DNA of 20,081 bases, taken from Dehalococcoidia bacterium UBA2979. Lineage in GTDB: Bacteria > Chloroflexota > Dehalococcoidia > UBA2979. Below, in pieces: positions 1 through 6,893 of the stretch. The stretch lies in assembly GCA_002348225.1 (NCBI GenBank), contig DEAP01000094.1, positions 1-20,081 on the forward strand, written 5' to 3'. A program made the translations under genes and the position numbers. Under the pieces are notes generated by a model. The model did not search any database. It saw only the letters and a program-made list of their open reading frames with translations, and was not told where the DNA came from. Numbering within the stretch: the stretch's first letter is position 1; each line of letters begins with the position of its first letter.

Positions 1-234
1 ATCGAGGATGGCTTCCTTTAACAGGAGAACAATTATGCCTAGTATCACCAGAGGGACCGTATGTCCGACACCCCACGAAGCGCCTATCCAAAGTCCTCTC
101 CAGATGTTTTTGGACTCGTTGACGATTGATGCAACTGCTACCACGTGATCCGCATCAGTAGCGTGCTTAAGGCCGAGAAGAAATCCTAAAACGAGCGCCG
201 CTAACAAACCATATTCAGAATTGACATCAAACAT
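1..234 (-). CDS. NicO/UreH-type nickel/cobalt transporter, 5' part (runs off the window)
   Basis: The minus strand reads 78 codons without a stop from ATG at 234 to the window edge, so only the N-terminus is present. Residues 10-22 form a hydrophobic helix leading into GLKHATDADHVVAVASIV (21-38). This fits the H-x4-D-H signature (HATDADH, 24-30) that binds metal in TM2 of NiCoT/NicO permeases. Residues 51-63 (GASWGVGHTVPLV) match the GHT/GHS element that follows in this family. The family moves Ni2+ or Co2+ across the inner membrane, often for urease, hydrogenase or cobalamin enzymes. The start is secure because an in-frame stop lies four codons upstream, though no Shine-Dalgarno site is evident. 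It is divergent from the sulfurtransferase gene at 317. Metal specificity cannot be told from this fragment. Confidence 0.8.
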   Translation of the reverse strand, partial: MFDVNSEYGLLAALVLGFLLGLKHATDADHVVAVASIVNESKNIWRGLWIGASWGVGHTVPLVILGIIVLLLKEAILD

Positions 235-254
235 TAGGGTAGTTTAGCGGCTAA

Positions 255-282
255 AAGCATCTTGAGCTTGATTAATATGCTT
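255..282. promoter_or_regulatory. Dyad AAGCAT-N16-ATGCTT between divergent genes
   Basis: A perfect 6-bp inverted repeat (255-260 and 277-282) with a 16-nt spacer lies between the starts of the nickel/cobalt transporter (234, minus) and the sulfurtransferase (317, plus). The arm-spacer-arm geometry equals that of Escherichia coli NikR sites (GTATGA-N16-TCATAC), but the half-site sequence differs. It is a candidate operator only. A 6-bp repeat can arise by chance in AT-rich DNA. Confidence 0.3.
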
Positions 283-316
283 AACTGATTAGGCATGGCA
301 ACTCGGGAGTTGATAT

Positions 317-1180
317 ATGAGCCTAGAAATTTCAGATTTTTTGATATCCACTAGCGGATTACATTCACAATTGGGGAGTCCGGATCTTCGGATTTATGAT
401 TGTACGACCCTTCTTGAACCCATTGAGCCCTCAGGTCTCCGTTCGAGGTCAGCGTTCTCTTTTTGGGAGAGTAGTCATATTCCTGGAAGCGCCTACATTG
501 ATCTGCAGGAAGATCTTTCGATACATGACCACCAGTACAGATTTATGTGCCTACCTCTAGAGCAGCTAGTCACTGAATTTGAAAATTTAGGGATCGATGA
601 TCAAACCAATGTTGTTCTGTACGATCAAAGATCAAACATGTGGGCTGCACGTATTTGGTGGATGCTGCGTACAGTTGGATTTAGCAACGCGAAAATATTA
701 GATGGAGGCTGGACCAAATGGACAGTGGAACAAAGGGAAGTGTCCACTGCAGTGAAGAGCTATCCGAAGGGGCAGATAACCTTCGTTCCCCAGCCGTCAC
801 TTTTCGTCGAGAAGGAAGCGCTGAGCAATCAATCGGTGGGATGTATTATCGATGCACTTGGTCCGGAACAATATAGTGGAGCAAACGGTGGCAAAACATA
901 TGGACGTGCTGGTCATATCCCCCAAAGCGTAAATATTCCAGCGAATCATCTGGTCAACCCTGATACTCAGGAATACCTATCTCTCGGAGAGCTCAATTCA
1001 ATAATCGAACCGATAATTCCTGACAAATCAACTGAAATCGTTACATACTGCGGTGGAGGTATCGCCGCTAGCAATGACGCATTTGTGTTGACTATGTTGG
1101 GTTACCGGAATGTTAGTGTTTACGACGCGTCGTTGTCAGAATGGGCAACCGATGAGACTCTCCCGCTAGAGACAAGTTAG
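317..1180 (+). CDS. Two-domain rhodanese-type sulfurtransferase (thiosulfate or 3-mercaptopyruvate)
   Basis: This 287-residue protein has the length of tandem-rhodanese sulfurtransferases. The N-terminal domain (about 8-145) contains SHIPGSAYIDL and, at the position of the active loop, YDQRSNMWAARIWW without cysteine. It is therefore the inactive structural domain. The C-terminal domain (about 160-285) has AGHIPQSVNIP and the persulfide loop YCGGGIAAS, with the catalytic Cys at 245. The loop is CGGGIAA rather than CRKGVTA (rhodanese) or CGSGVTA (mercaptopyruvate type), so the sulfur donor cannot be assigned. ATG 317 is preceded by GGGAG at 305-309 with a 7-nt spacer. The kinase gene begins 9 nt after its stop, suggesting an operon. 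The role is sulfur transfer to cyanide, thiols or acceptor proteins in the cytosol. Confidence 0.88.
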   Translation: MSLEISDFLISTSGLHSQLGSPDLRIYDCTTLLEPIEPSGLRSRSAFSFWESSHIPGSAYIDLQEDLSIHDHQYRFMCLPLEQLVTEFENLGIDDQTNVVLYDQRSNMWAARIWWMLRTVGFSNAKILDGGWTKWTVEQREVSTAVKSYPKGQITFVPQPSLFVEKEALSNQSVGCIIDALGPEQYSGANGGKTYGRAGHIPQSVNIPANHLVNPDTQEYLSLGELNSIIEPIIPDKSTEIVTYCGGGIAASNDAFVLTMLGYRNVSVYDASLSEWATDETLPLETS

Positions 1181-1189
1181 TAGTTCATT

Positions 1190-2101
1190 GTGGTAACTAA
1201 ACTCCTCTGCGATCGAATTTTGGCTGTAGACACGACAGCCGATTGCAACTCCATAGAAGAGATCGGGCGTGGGTGGGGTTCGGTGGCGTATAGGGTGCCC
1301 AGCAGGGCGGGTGATTGGGTACTCCGAGTGCCTCGATTCGCAGACGGATATCTTATGGGGGGAGATCTCCGACGAGAACAAGCCCTTATGCAGTATCTCC
1401 GACAGTATCGGCTGCCTATCCCTAAAGAAATTATTTTGTTTGAAAATAATTCAGGGCAGCTGCTTGGGGCCCTCCATAAGTACATGCACGGCATGGCAGC
1501 AAACGTTTATCTACAGCAAGCTCACGCCAACCGGACCAGATTTTGTGAAACGATGGGATGCCTGTTGGCGCGAGTTCATTCCTTTCCGGTTACTGATGAG
1601 CTTCAGGCCGCAGTACCTACTTTTGATCTTTATCCAGATAAATATATTGAATTGATTGAACGTACTTTGGACAGATTGTCTGATCGCAGCAGAGCATGGG
1701 TGATCAAGATGTCACGAGAGTTTGCTGAGCAGGGAGGTAGTTCCGGGGCTCCCTCAGTTTTGGTGCACGGTGATATAGCACCGCATCATATTTTGGTAGA
1801 TCAGGGCGGAGAAGTGAATGGCATTATTGATTTTGGGGAATCCATGATTGCAGATCCTGCTCTAGACCTCGCTGGAATTATTTGGTCTTTCGGGCGAACT
1901 CTAGGTTCTCGAATAATGAAATCTTACTCCGAACATGGAGGATATATTGACGGCAACTTTTACCATCGCGTTGAATTTTATTGGCAGATGGTACCTCTGT
2001 TTTTTATCGCTGATGGGGACCAGGTTGATGACGGGTCCGATTTCCACCTGGGCATCAGGCAGCTGGCGGCGCGAGTCGCCGCATACACCAAATCGCATTA
2101 A
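1190..2101 (+). CDS. Aminoglycoside/macrolide phosphotransferase-fold kinase (APH family)
   Basis: This 303-residue protein has a GTG start 9 nt behind the sulfurtransferase stop, probably translationally coupled to it. The APH-type kinase fold is visible. There is a glycine-rich loop GRGWGSVAYRV (26-36) and a candidate nucleotide-binding strand VLRVPR (44-49). The catalytic loop is VHGDIAPHHILVD (192-204) with Asp195. IIDFGE (212-217) serves as the metal-binding DFG equivalent, followed by DPALDLA. These are the Brenner motifs of APH/MPH enzymes and choline or homoserine kinase relatives. The family phosphorylates hydroxyl groups of small molecules with ATP or GTP. The substrate here is unknown, and the neighbours (sulfurtransferase, carboxyltransferase) give no hint of antibiotic resistance. 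It converges with the carboxyltransferase gene 35 nt away. Confidence 0.85.
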   Translation: MVTKLLCDRILAVDTTADCNSIEEIGRGWGSVAYRVPSRAGDWVLRVPRFADGYLMGGDLRREQALMQYLRQYRLPIPKEIILFENNSGQLLGALHKYMHGMAANVYLQQAHANRTRFCETMGCLLARVHSFPVTDELQAAVPTFDLYPDKYIELIERTLDRLSDRSRAWVIKMSREFAEQGGSSGAPSVLVHGDIAPHHILVDQGGEVNGIIDFGESMIADPALDLAGIIWSFGRTLGSRIMKSYSEHGGYIDGNFYHRVEFYWQMVPLFFIADGDQVDDGSDFHLGIRQLAARVAAYTKSH

Positions 2102-2136
2102 GCAGTTGGACATTTTCCGAATAGCAGGTCATAGGT

Positions 2137-3717
2137 CTACCAGGTGTCGATAAACGGATACTTCTTTTTGATTCGCTTTTCCGGTTGTGGATTATTGGTA
2201 AGGCCCATTGCGATCCATGATCTGGTCTCAGCGGGATCGATGACATCGTCAATCCCAAATCCTGCGACCGCGTTAACGGCCTTTGCGCTCTCGTAGGCTT
2301 CTTCAACTCGTCGTTCATATTCGGCAAGTCGTTCGTGTGGGTCCTCAATTTCCTCGAGCTCTTTTCGATACCCTAGCTTCACACTTCCCTCGATGGCCAT
2401 ACCGGCAAATTCACCGGTGGGCCAGGACACATTGAGCATAGGTACTAAAGCGCTTGCCCCTACCATTCCCACGACTCCAAGTCCGTAGGCTTTCCGAACC
2501 ACTACTCCGAACATCGGCACTGTTACGTTTGCACCCGCATTAAAGAGACGGACACAATGGCGAACAAGTGCGGTTGACTCAACGTCAGGTCCCACCATCA
2601 TGCCGGGGGTATCCATCAGACTGAGTATAGGGATATCGAAAGCATCACAAAGTTTGATAAATCGTGCACCTTTGTCGGCTCCGTCAGAATCGATCGCGCC
2701 AGATATATGGTGTGGATTATTCGCAATCACACCTACCGGCCGACCCTCGATGCGGATAAAAGCGGTGATGATTCCGATACCAAACTTCTCTCGAATTTCA
2801 AGAACTGAATCGACATCAGCGATCGTCTTTATTACCTCGCGCATGTCGTAAAGTCGCATGCGATTTTCAGGCACGATGTGTCGTAATTTGCGTTGATCAG
2901 GTGCTTCCCAGTCCGAGATGGATCCCTGGAAATATGCCAAGTATTGTTTTGCGGTTTCTACGGCCTCTTCTTCATCCTTAACTAGGATGTCTACGACGCC
3001 GTTCGGAACTTGGAAAGACATAGGCCCGAGTTCTTCTGGCGTATATACACCTAACCCGCCACTTTCAACCATCGCGGGCCCTCCCATCGCCACAGTAGAC
3101 CCTTCTGTCGCGATAATCACATCACAGCAGGCCAACAGCGCAGTGTTTCCTGCGAAGCATCGGCCGTTCGTTACACCTACCAACGGAACCAAGGCACTCA
3201 GCCGAGAGAATTGAGTGAAAGTATGTGTGTCAAACGCAACCCGCGGTTCTAATGAATTATCGTCTCCGGGTCTCCCGCCACCACCTTCGGTGAAGAAAAC
3301 CAAAGGGAGGCGAAATCTTTCCGCAAGTTCGAACATGCGGTCCTGCTTGTAATGATTCCTGTTTCCCTGTGTGCCGGCGAGAACGGTGTAGTCATATGAG
3401 ATAACCATCGTTCGTGCTAGCTCAGGCGGGAAAGCGTCCCCATTGACTGAGGCAATTCCAGCTACGAGTCCGTCCGCCGGAGTTTCCTCTCGTAGTTCCT
3501 GATCAGACATTCGGGAATGTCTGTTCGCAACTACTAAGGCTCCATATTCTTTGAAGCTACCCGGATCGACTAACTGATCGATGTTCTCCCGCGGCATTCT
3601 ATAGCCACGATCGTATCGTTTCTGGACGGACTGAGGTCTATTCTCGTCCAAGGTGTAAGCATGGCGTTCGAGTACTTCATCCAAATCTTTACGAACATCG
3701 TCAGGTTGATTAATCAT
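2137..3717 (-). CDS. Acyl-CoA carboxylase carboxyltransferase subunit (AccD/PccB-like)
   Basis: The protein is 526 residues from ATG 3717, which has GAGGGAG just upstream. A longer reading to 3843 would overlap the next gene by 77 nt, so I rejected it. The two crotonase-like carboxyltransferase halves are visible: an N-half with FFTEGGGGRPGDD (141-153), NGRCFAGNTALLACCD and MGGPAMVESGG, and a C-half with LMDTPGMMVGPDVE, RHCVRLFNAGANVTVP and VVRKAYGLG. The length matches PccB/MccB-type subunits that move carboxyl from carboxybiotin to an acyl-CoA. The N-half loop differs from the usual FIDSGGARIQEG of propionyl-CoA carboxylase, so this is a divergent subfamily with unknown acyl-CoA. It could also act in a decarboxylase. 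No biotin carboxylase or biotin carrier gene is in the window. It follows the lyase-fold gene by 49 nt on the same strand, probably as one operon. Confidence 0.88.
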   Translation of the reverse strand: MINQPDDVRKDLDEVLERHAYTLDENRPQSVQKRYDRGYRMPRENIDQLVDPGSFKEYGALVVANRHSRMSDQELREETPADGLVAGIASVNGDAFPPELARTMVISYDYTVLAGTQGNRNHYKQDRMFELAERFRLPLVFFTEGGGGRPGDDNSLEPRVAFDTHTFTQFSRLSALVPLVGVTNGRCFAGNTALLACCDVIIATEGSTVAMGGPAMVESGGLGVYTPEELGPMSFQVPNGVVDILVKDEEEAVETAKQYLAYFQGSISDWEAPDQRKLRHIVPENRMRLYDMREVIKTIADVDSVLEIREKFGIGIITAFIRIEGRPVGVIANNPHHISGAIDSDGADKGARFIKLCDAFDIPILSLMDTPGMMVGPDVESTALVRHCVRLFNAGANVTVPMFGVVVRKAYGLGVVGMVGASALVPMLNVSWPTGEFAGMAIEGSVKLGYRKELEEIEDPHERLAEYERRVEEAYESAKAVNAVAGFGIDDVIDPAETRSWIAMGLTNNPQPEKRIKKKYPFIDTW

Positions 3718-3766
3718 GTGTGCTCCCTCGTAGATATTAAGGGTCGAAAGGCTTTGACAAAATCGG

Positions 3767-4651
3767 CTATTTTTCAGTCGTTCGTCCCTCAAGTTCGTAC
3801 AGGGATTCCAGACCAGCGTAGATTTGAAGTTTGCGATATTCACTCATCATTGAGTCAAGCTCAGCAAGAGACCCACGGCGTGACACGGTTTCAAATACAG
3901 TTTTCACTGCTTGTACTGATGCGACTTGCGCAGTGAAAGGATCAAACATCAGTCTGAATCCACTTTCAAGAAGAGTTTCTTCTGGCCAGCGGCCTGGTGC
4001 ACTAATCAGGGCCAACGGGGGTTCCAAGTGGGACCGAATGGCTTTGAGTTCCTGTTCGTCTCGTGGCTGCAGAAGAATCACATCTGCTCCGGCTTCACGA
4101 TACTCTTTTGCCCGTGATAGGGCGGATTCCATCGATTCGTTGCTGATGGCACTGGTCCTAGCAATGATTTGGAAAGTTCTATCTTCTCGGGCACTAACCG
4201 CTTCTTTGATTTTTTCTACCATTTCCTGGCTGGATACGAGGTGCTCGACCCCTTTATGATGATGCACTCTTTTAGGTGCAACCTGATCTTCGATCTCGAC
4301 AGCAGTTGCGCCTACAGCCTCCAACTCTCGAATTGCTCGCCACGTATGAACTGGGTCTCCGAATCCGACTCCAATATCGACAATTAGCCCAATCTCGGAA
4401 CGACTTATAATCTGTCTCGCATACTCACGGATTTCGTTGACGGTCAGCAAAGCTTCCGAAATCGCTAGTTCGAATCCGAGAGCACCACCGCTCAAGTAGC
4501 CATACTTAAAACCCACTTCGGTCGCTATTCTTGCCATCAGTGGATTGAGGCATAGCGGTGCGTAAATAATCTGCTCTTCGGCGACTGAGTCCTTAAAAAA
4601 CTGTCTGTTTGCCGTTATTTGTCCATTCATACGCTCCATGTTATGACACAT
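3767..4651 (-). CDS. Isocitrate lyase/PEP mutase-fold protein with atypical active site
   Basis: This 294-residue protein has the length of the methylisocitrate lyase, oxaloacetate decarboxylase and dimethylmalate lyase group. The TIM-barrel order is clear: YAPLCLNPLMARIATEVGF (30-48), IVDIGVGFGDP (90-100), VEIEDQVAPKR (118-128), IIARTSA (162-168), GADVILLQP (188-196). Several catalytic positions are changed. The Mg-binding DADTGYG reads DIGVGFG, losing the second Asp at 94. The lyase Cys of KRCGH is missing, giving KRVHHH at 127-132. ARTDA reads ARTSA at 164-168. A standard lyase reaction is therefore doubtful, and the enzyme may use another substrate or chemistry. ATGs at 4651, 4639 and 4630 are all possible. 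None has a well-spaced Shine-Dalgarno site, and the first lies inside a dyad. It probably heads an operon with the carboxyltransferase gene. Confidence 0.82.
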   Translation of the reverse strand: MCHNMERMNGQITANRQFFKDSVAEEQIIYAPLCLNPLMARIATEVGFKYGYLSGGALGFELAISEALLTVNEIREYARQIISRSEIGLIVDIGVGFGDPVHTWRAIRELEAVGATAVEIEDQVAPKRVHHHKGVEHLVSSQEMVEKIKEAVSAREDRTFQIIARTSAISNESMESALSRAKEYREAGADVILLQPRDEQELKAIRSHLEPPLALISAPGRWPEETLLESGFRLMFDPFTAQVASVQAVKTVFETVSRRGSLAELDSMMSEYRKLQIYAGLESLYELEGRTTEK

Positions 4652-4658
4652 TTGTCAT
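4643..4658. promoter_or_regulatory. Operator-like dyad ATGACA-N4-TGTCAT
   Basis: A perfect 6-bp inverted repeat with a 4-nt spacer lies in the short space between the lyase-fold gene (minus) and the crotonase gene (plus). The size and symmetry fit a homodimeric helix-turn-helix repressor site such as those of GntR, TetR or MarR proteins. It overlaps the most upstream ATG of the minus gene (4651). It would therefore block transcription of that gene, or that ATG is not the real start. No regulator gene is in the window. Confidence 0.4.
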
Positions 4659-4730
4659 TATTCAGTAGGTTCAACACGAGCATGAATGCCTTACGATGTC
4701 CTGACGCCATAAAAGTGAAATGGAGAGGCC

Positions 4731-5489
4731 GTGGAACAATACCAAACTATTTTGACTGAGTTTTCCAACCAGGTTCTTCTCGTCACCATGAATAGGATAG
4801 AACGTCACAACGCGTTGAATAGCGTACTTAACCACGAATTAGGGAAAGCTATATCAGATGCATCCAACCAAGATGTGAACGCTATTGTCATTACCGGCGC
4901 TGGGGAGAAAGCCTTCTGTGCTGGTGGAGATATGCTAGAGATGAGCGGTATTGAGGCAATTGAGACAGGCCTTCCTCCCCAGGCGGAGCGACTAAACGGC
5001 ATCACTGAACTTGGACAAACTTCAATTCCCACTATCGCAGCTGTTAATGGATATTGCTATGGCGGGGGTGCCAGACTTGCTATCGGCTGTGACATCCGAA
5101 TCGCCTCATCATCAGCTACGTTCAGATTGCCGGGAGCGGAATATGGACTTGTAGTCGCAGCATCTACACTGCCTAGGCTTGTCGGCGCAGCAAAAGCAAA
5201 GGAATGGATACTCACTGGACAGAGAGTCGATGCGGAAGAGGCTTTGCGCTGGGGACTAGTGAACTCAGTATCCGATCCATCTGATTTACTTGCCGACGCT
5301 CTTCGCATGGCAACTACCATTGCGTCTAATTCAAAGGCGGCTGTGGAAAACAGCAAACGTATCATCGATATGGCAACACTTTCCGAAGAGGCCGATACAT
5401 CCGAGGTGAGCATAAACAAGGAATTGCGAGGAAGTCCCGAACAGGCTGAAAGGTTCAGATCGGCCACTCGTAAAGTCACTGGTAGATAG
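4731..5489 (+). CDS. Enoyl-CoA hydratase/isomerase (crotonase) family protein lacking both hydratase glutamates
   Basis: This 252-residue protein has a GTG start with GGAGAGG at 4722-4728. The crotonase fold shows in NRIERHNALN (21-30), the first oxyanion-hole segment AFCAGGDM (61-68) and the second, AAVNGYCYGGGARLAIGCD (103-121). In true hydratases one catalytic Glu sits in GGGCE and the other in the FxxPE element. Here they read GGGAR (Arg115) and FRLPG (Gly135), so both are absent. Plain hydration of a 2-enoyl-CoA is unlikely. Isomerase, thioesterase, decarboxylase or hydrolase activity on a CoA thioester is possible. It is followed after 34 nt by the CoA-transferase gene in the same direction, which suggests that the two share a substrate. 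Confidence 0.85.
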   Translation: MEQYQTILTEFSNQVLLVTMNRIERHNALNSVLNHELGKAISDASNQDVNAIVITGAGEKAFCAGGDMLEMSGIEAIETGLPPQAERLNGITELGQTSIPTIAAVNGYCYGGGARLAIGCDIRIASSSATFRLPGAEYGLVVAASTLPRLVGAAKAKEWILTGQRVDAEEALRWGLVNSVSDPSDLLADALRMATTIASNSKAAVENSKRIIDMATLSEEADTSEVSINKELRGSPEQAERFRSATRKVTGR

Positions 5490-5523
5490 CCGGTTGCATA
5501 TGAACGGGGAGAACTGAAACATT

Positions 5524-6726
5524 ATGACCGGGCCATTAAATGGAATTAAAGTACTTGACTTCACTTGGGCTTTGGCAGGCCCATATGGTTCTATGTTGCT
5601 CTCAGACCTTGGTGCTGATGTACAGAAAATCGAGCCCCTGCAACAGGATGAACGACGAAGAGGTATGGGACCCTACGTGCACGATGTGAGTTCGTATTTT
5701 TTTTCGGTCAACAGGGGCAAGAAGAGTCTACTCATCGATCTCAAGGCGGAGGGTGCGCAGGAAATTATTTTGGCATTGATCCGAGATTCCGACGTTTTAA
5801 CCGAAAATTTTTCACCCGGAACAATGGACAGATTAGGGTTTGGGTATGAGGCTCTCAAGGAAGTCAATCCAGGTCTTGTATATGCGTCGACGTCAGGGTT
5901 TGGTCATACAGGTCCATACAAGGATAGAGGCGCTGTAGACATTATTGCTCAGGCGATGGGCGGATTAATTTCTACAACGGGTCACGAGGGGGATCCGCTC
6001 CCTTCCAAGGCAGGATACTCAATAGGTGATATGGCTTCTGGCATGTTTACCGCTATTGGGGTACTGTCTGCGCTCGTGGAGAGAAGCACGAGCGGATTTG
6101 GTCAACGAGTAGACGTGGCGATGCTCGACTCACAGGTTGCTCTGATGGAGAATCCAATCATCAGGCATCTCGCGACTGGTGAGGTACAAGGTCGGATGGG
6201 GCTTCGACATCCACTCAATACACCACACCAGTTATTTCCAACGAATGATGGCTGGATTGCGGTGGCTGGAGTGAAGGATTCCAACTGGCAGCTTTTCCTT
6301 GGGATACTAGGTTTAGACGAATATATTTCGGACGAGCGTTTTGTTCGTGGGGCACTCCGCACTGAGAATTATGCTGTTCTAGAACCAATATTATTCGCGG
6401 CTTTCAGGCGCAATTCAGCTCGTTATTGGATCGAGCATCTTGAGGAATATTTTTTGGTTGGGCCAGTGAATACCATCGAAGATGTTGTCAATGATCCACA
6501 AGTCAAATTTAGAAATATGATCGTTTCTTTGCCAACATGGACGGGCGGGGAAATCAAGGTATCAAATACTCCAGTTAAATTATCTCGGACTGTTGGCGGT
6601 GCTGTGCGAGGCGCATCGAAACCAGGCGAACATACGGAAGAATTACTCAAAGGTGTTGGATTTTCTGCTGAGCAAATTGACGAATTTGTTTCTCGCGGAG
6701 TAGTCGCGACTGGTCCGATGGATTAA
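5524..6726 (+). CDS. Class III (CaiB/BaiF) CoA-transferase
   Basis: The 400-residue length is typical of the formyl-CoA transferase family. The N-terminus GIKVLDFTWALAGPYGSMLL (7-26) is the usual CoA-binding start. Later come DLGADVQKIEP, NFSPGTMDRLG, ASTSGFGHTGPY and YSIGDMASGMF. The Asp in GDMASG is residue 169, the same number as the catalytic Asp169 of Oxalobacter formyl-CoA transferase. It forms the acyl anhydride and aspartyl-CoA intermediates. The C-terminal part, with HPLNTPHQLFPTNDGWIAVA, belongs to the small domain. The enzyme moves CoA between carboxylic acids in the cytosol. The substrate is unknown; family members act on oxalate, carnitine, succinate/itaconate, bile acids and aryl-succinates. 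GGGGAG lies about 13 nt before ATG 5524. It probably forms an operon with the upstream crotonase gene. Confidence 0.93.
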   Translation: MTGPLNGIKVLDFTWALAGPYGSMLLSDLGADVQKIEPLQQDERRRGMGPYVHDVSSYFFSVNRGKKSLLIDLKAEGAQEIILALIRDSDVLTENFSPGTMDRLGFGYEALKEVNPGLVYASTSGFGHTGPYKDRGAVDIIAQAMGGLISTTGHEGDPLPSKAGYSIGDMASGMFTAIGVLSALVERSTSGFGQRVDVAMLDSQVALMENPIIRHLATGEVQGRMGLRHPLNTPHQLFPTNDGWIAVAGVKDSNWQLFLGILGLDEYISDERFVRGALRTENYAVLEPILFAAFRRNSARYWIEHLEEYFLVGPVNTIEDVVNDPQVKFRNMIVSLPTWTGGEIKVSNTPVKLSRTVGGAVRGASKPGEHTEELLKGVGFSAEQIDEFVSRGVVATGPMD

Positions 6727-6730
6727 CTCG

Positions 6731-6750
6731 ATTCGGTTTATATACCGAGT
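6731..6750 (+). terminator. Short stem-loop after the CoA-transferase gene
   Basis: Arms ATTCGGT (6731-6737) and ACCGAGT (6744-6750) pair over 7 bp with one G-U and a 6-nt loop, 5 nt past the stop codon. No T-run follows, so an intrinsic terminator is uncertain. It may instead protect the 3' end of the mRNA. Confidence 0.3.
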
Positions 6751-6783
6751 ATAGAATTCCCAAAATCTCCCGTGTGAAGCGCA

Positions 6784-6819
6784 AAGTGTATTGACAATCT
6801 GTTCGTGGGAGGTACACTT
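6784..6819 (+). promoter_or_regulatory. Candidate sigma70-type promoter framed by a dyad, upstream of the ABC importer
   Basis: A consensus -35 hexamer TTGACA (6791-6796) is followed after 16 nt by TACACT (6813-6818), a 4/6 match to TATAAT. A perfect 7-bp inverted repeat, AAGTGTA (6784-6790) and TACACTT (6813-6819), frames the -35 element and overlaps the -10 element. This arrangement is typical of repressor-controlled promoters. The SBP start codon is 75 nt past the -10 element. Confidence 0.5.
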
Positions 6820-6893
6820 CCGGCAGAGGTAAATAGTGTGATTCGTCAACTTCAAGAAATGGAGTTCGTGGTCACTACATAGGAGGGTTCATT

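Noticed and set aside
1190..2101. Antibiotic-resistance aminoglycoside phosphotransferase
   Set aside because: Only the kinase fold is supported. The family also includes many metabolic kinases, and no resistance context is present.
3718..3843. Extended N-terminus of the carboxyltransferase
   Set aside because: It would overlap the lyase-fold gene by 77 nt, lacks a ribosome site, and carboxyltransferases begin near the shorter start, which has GAGGGAG.
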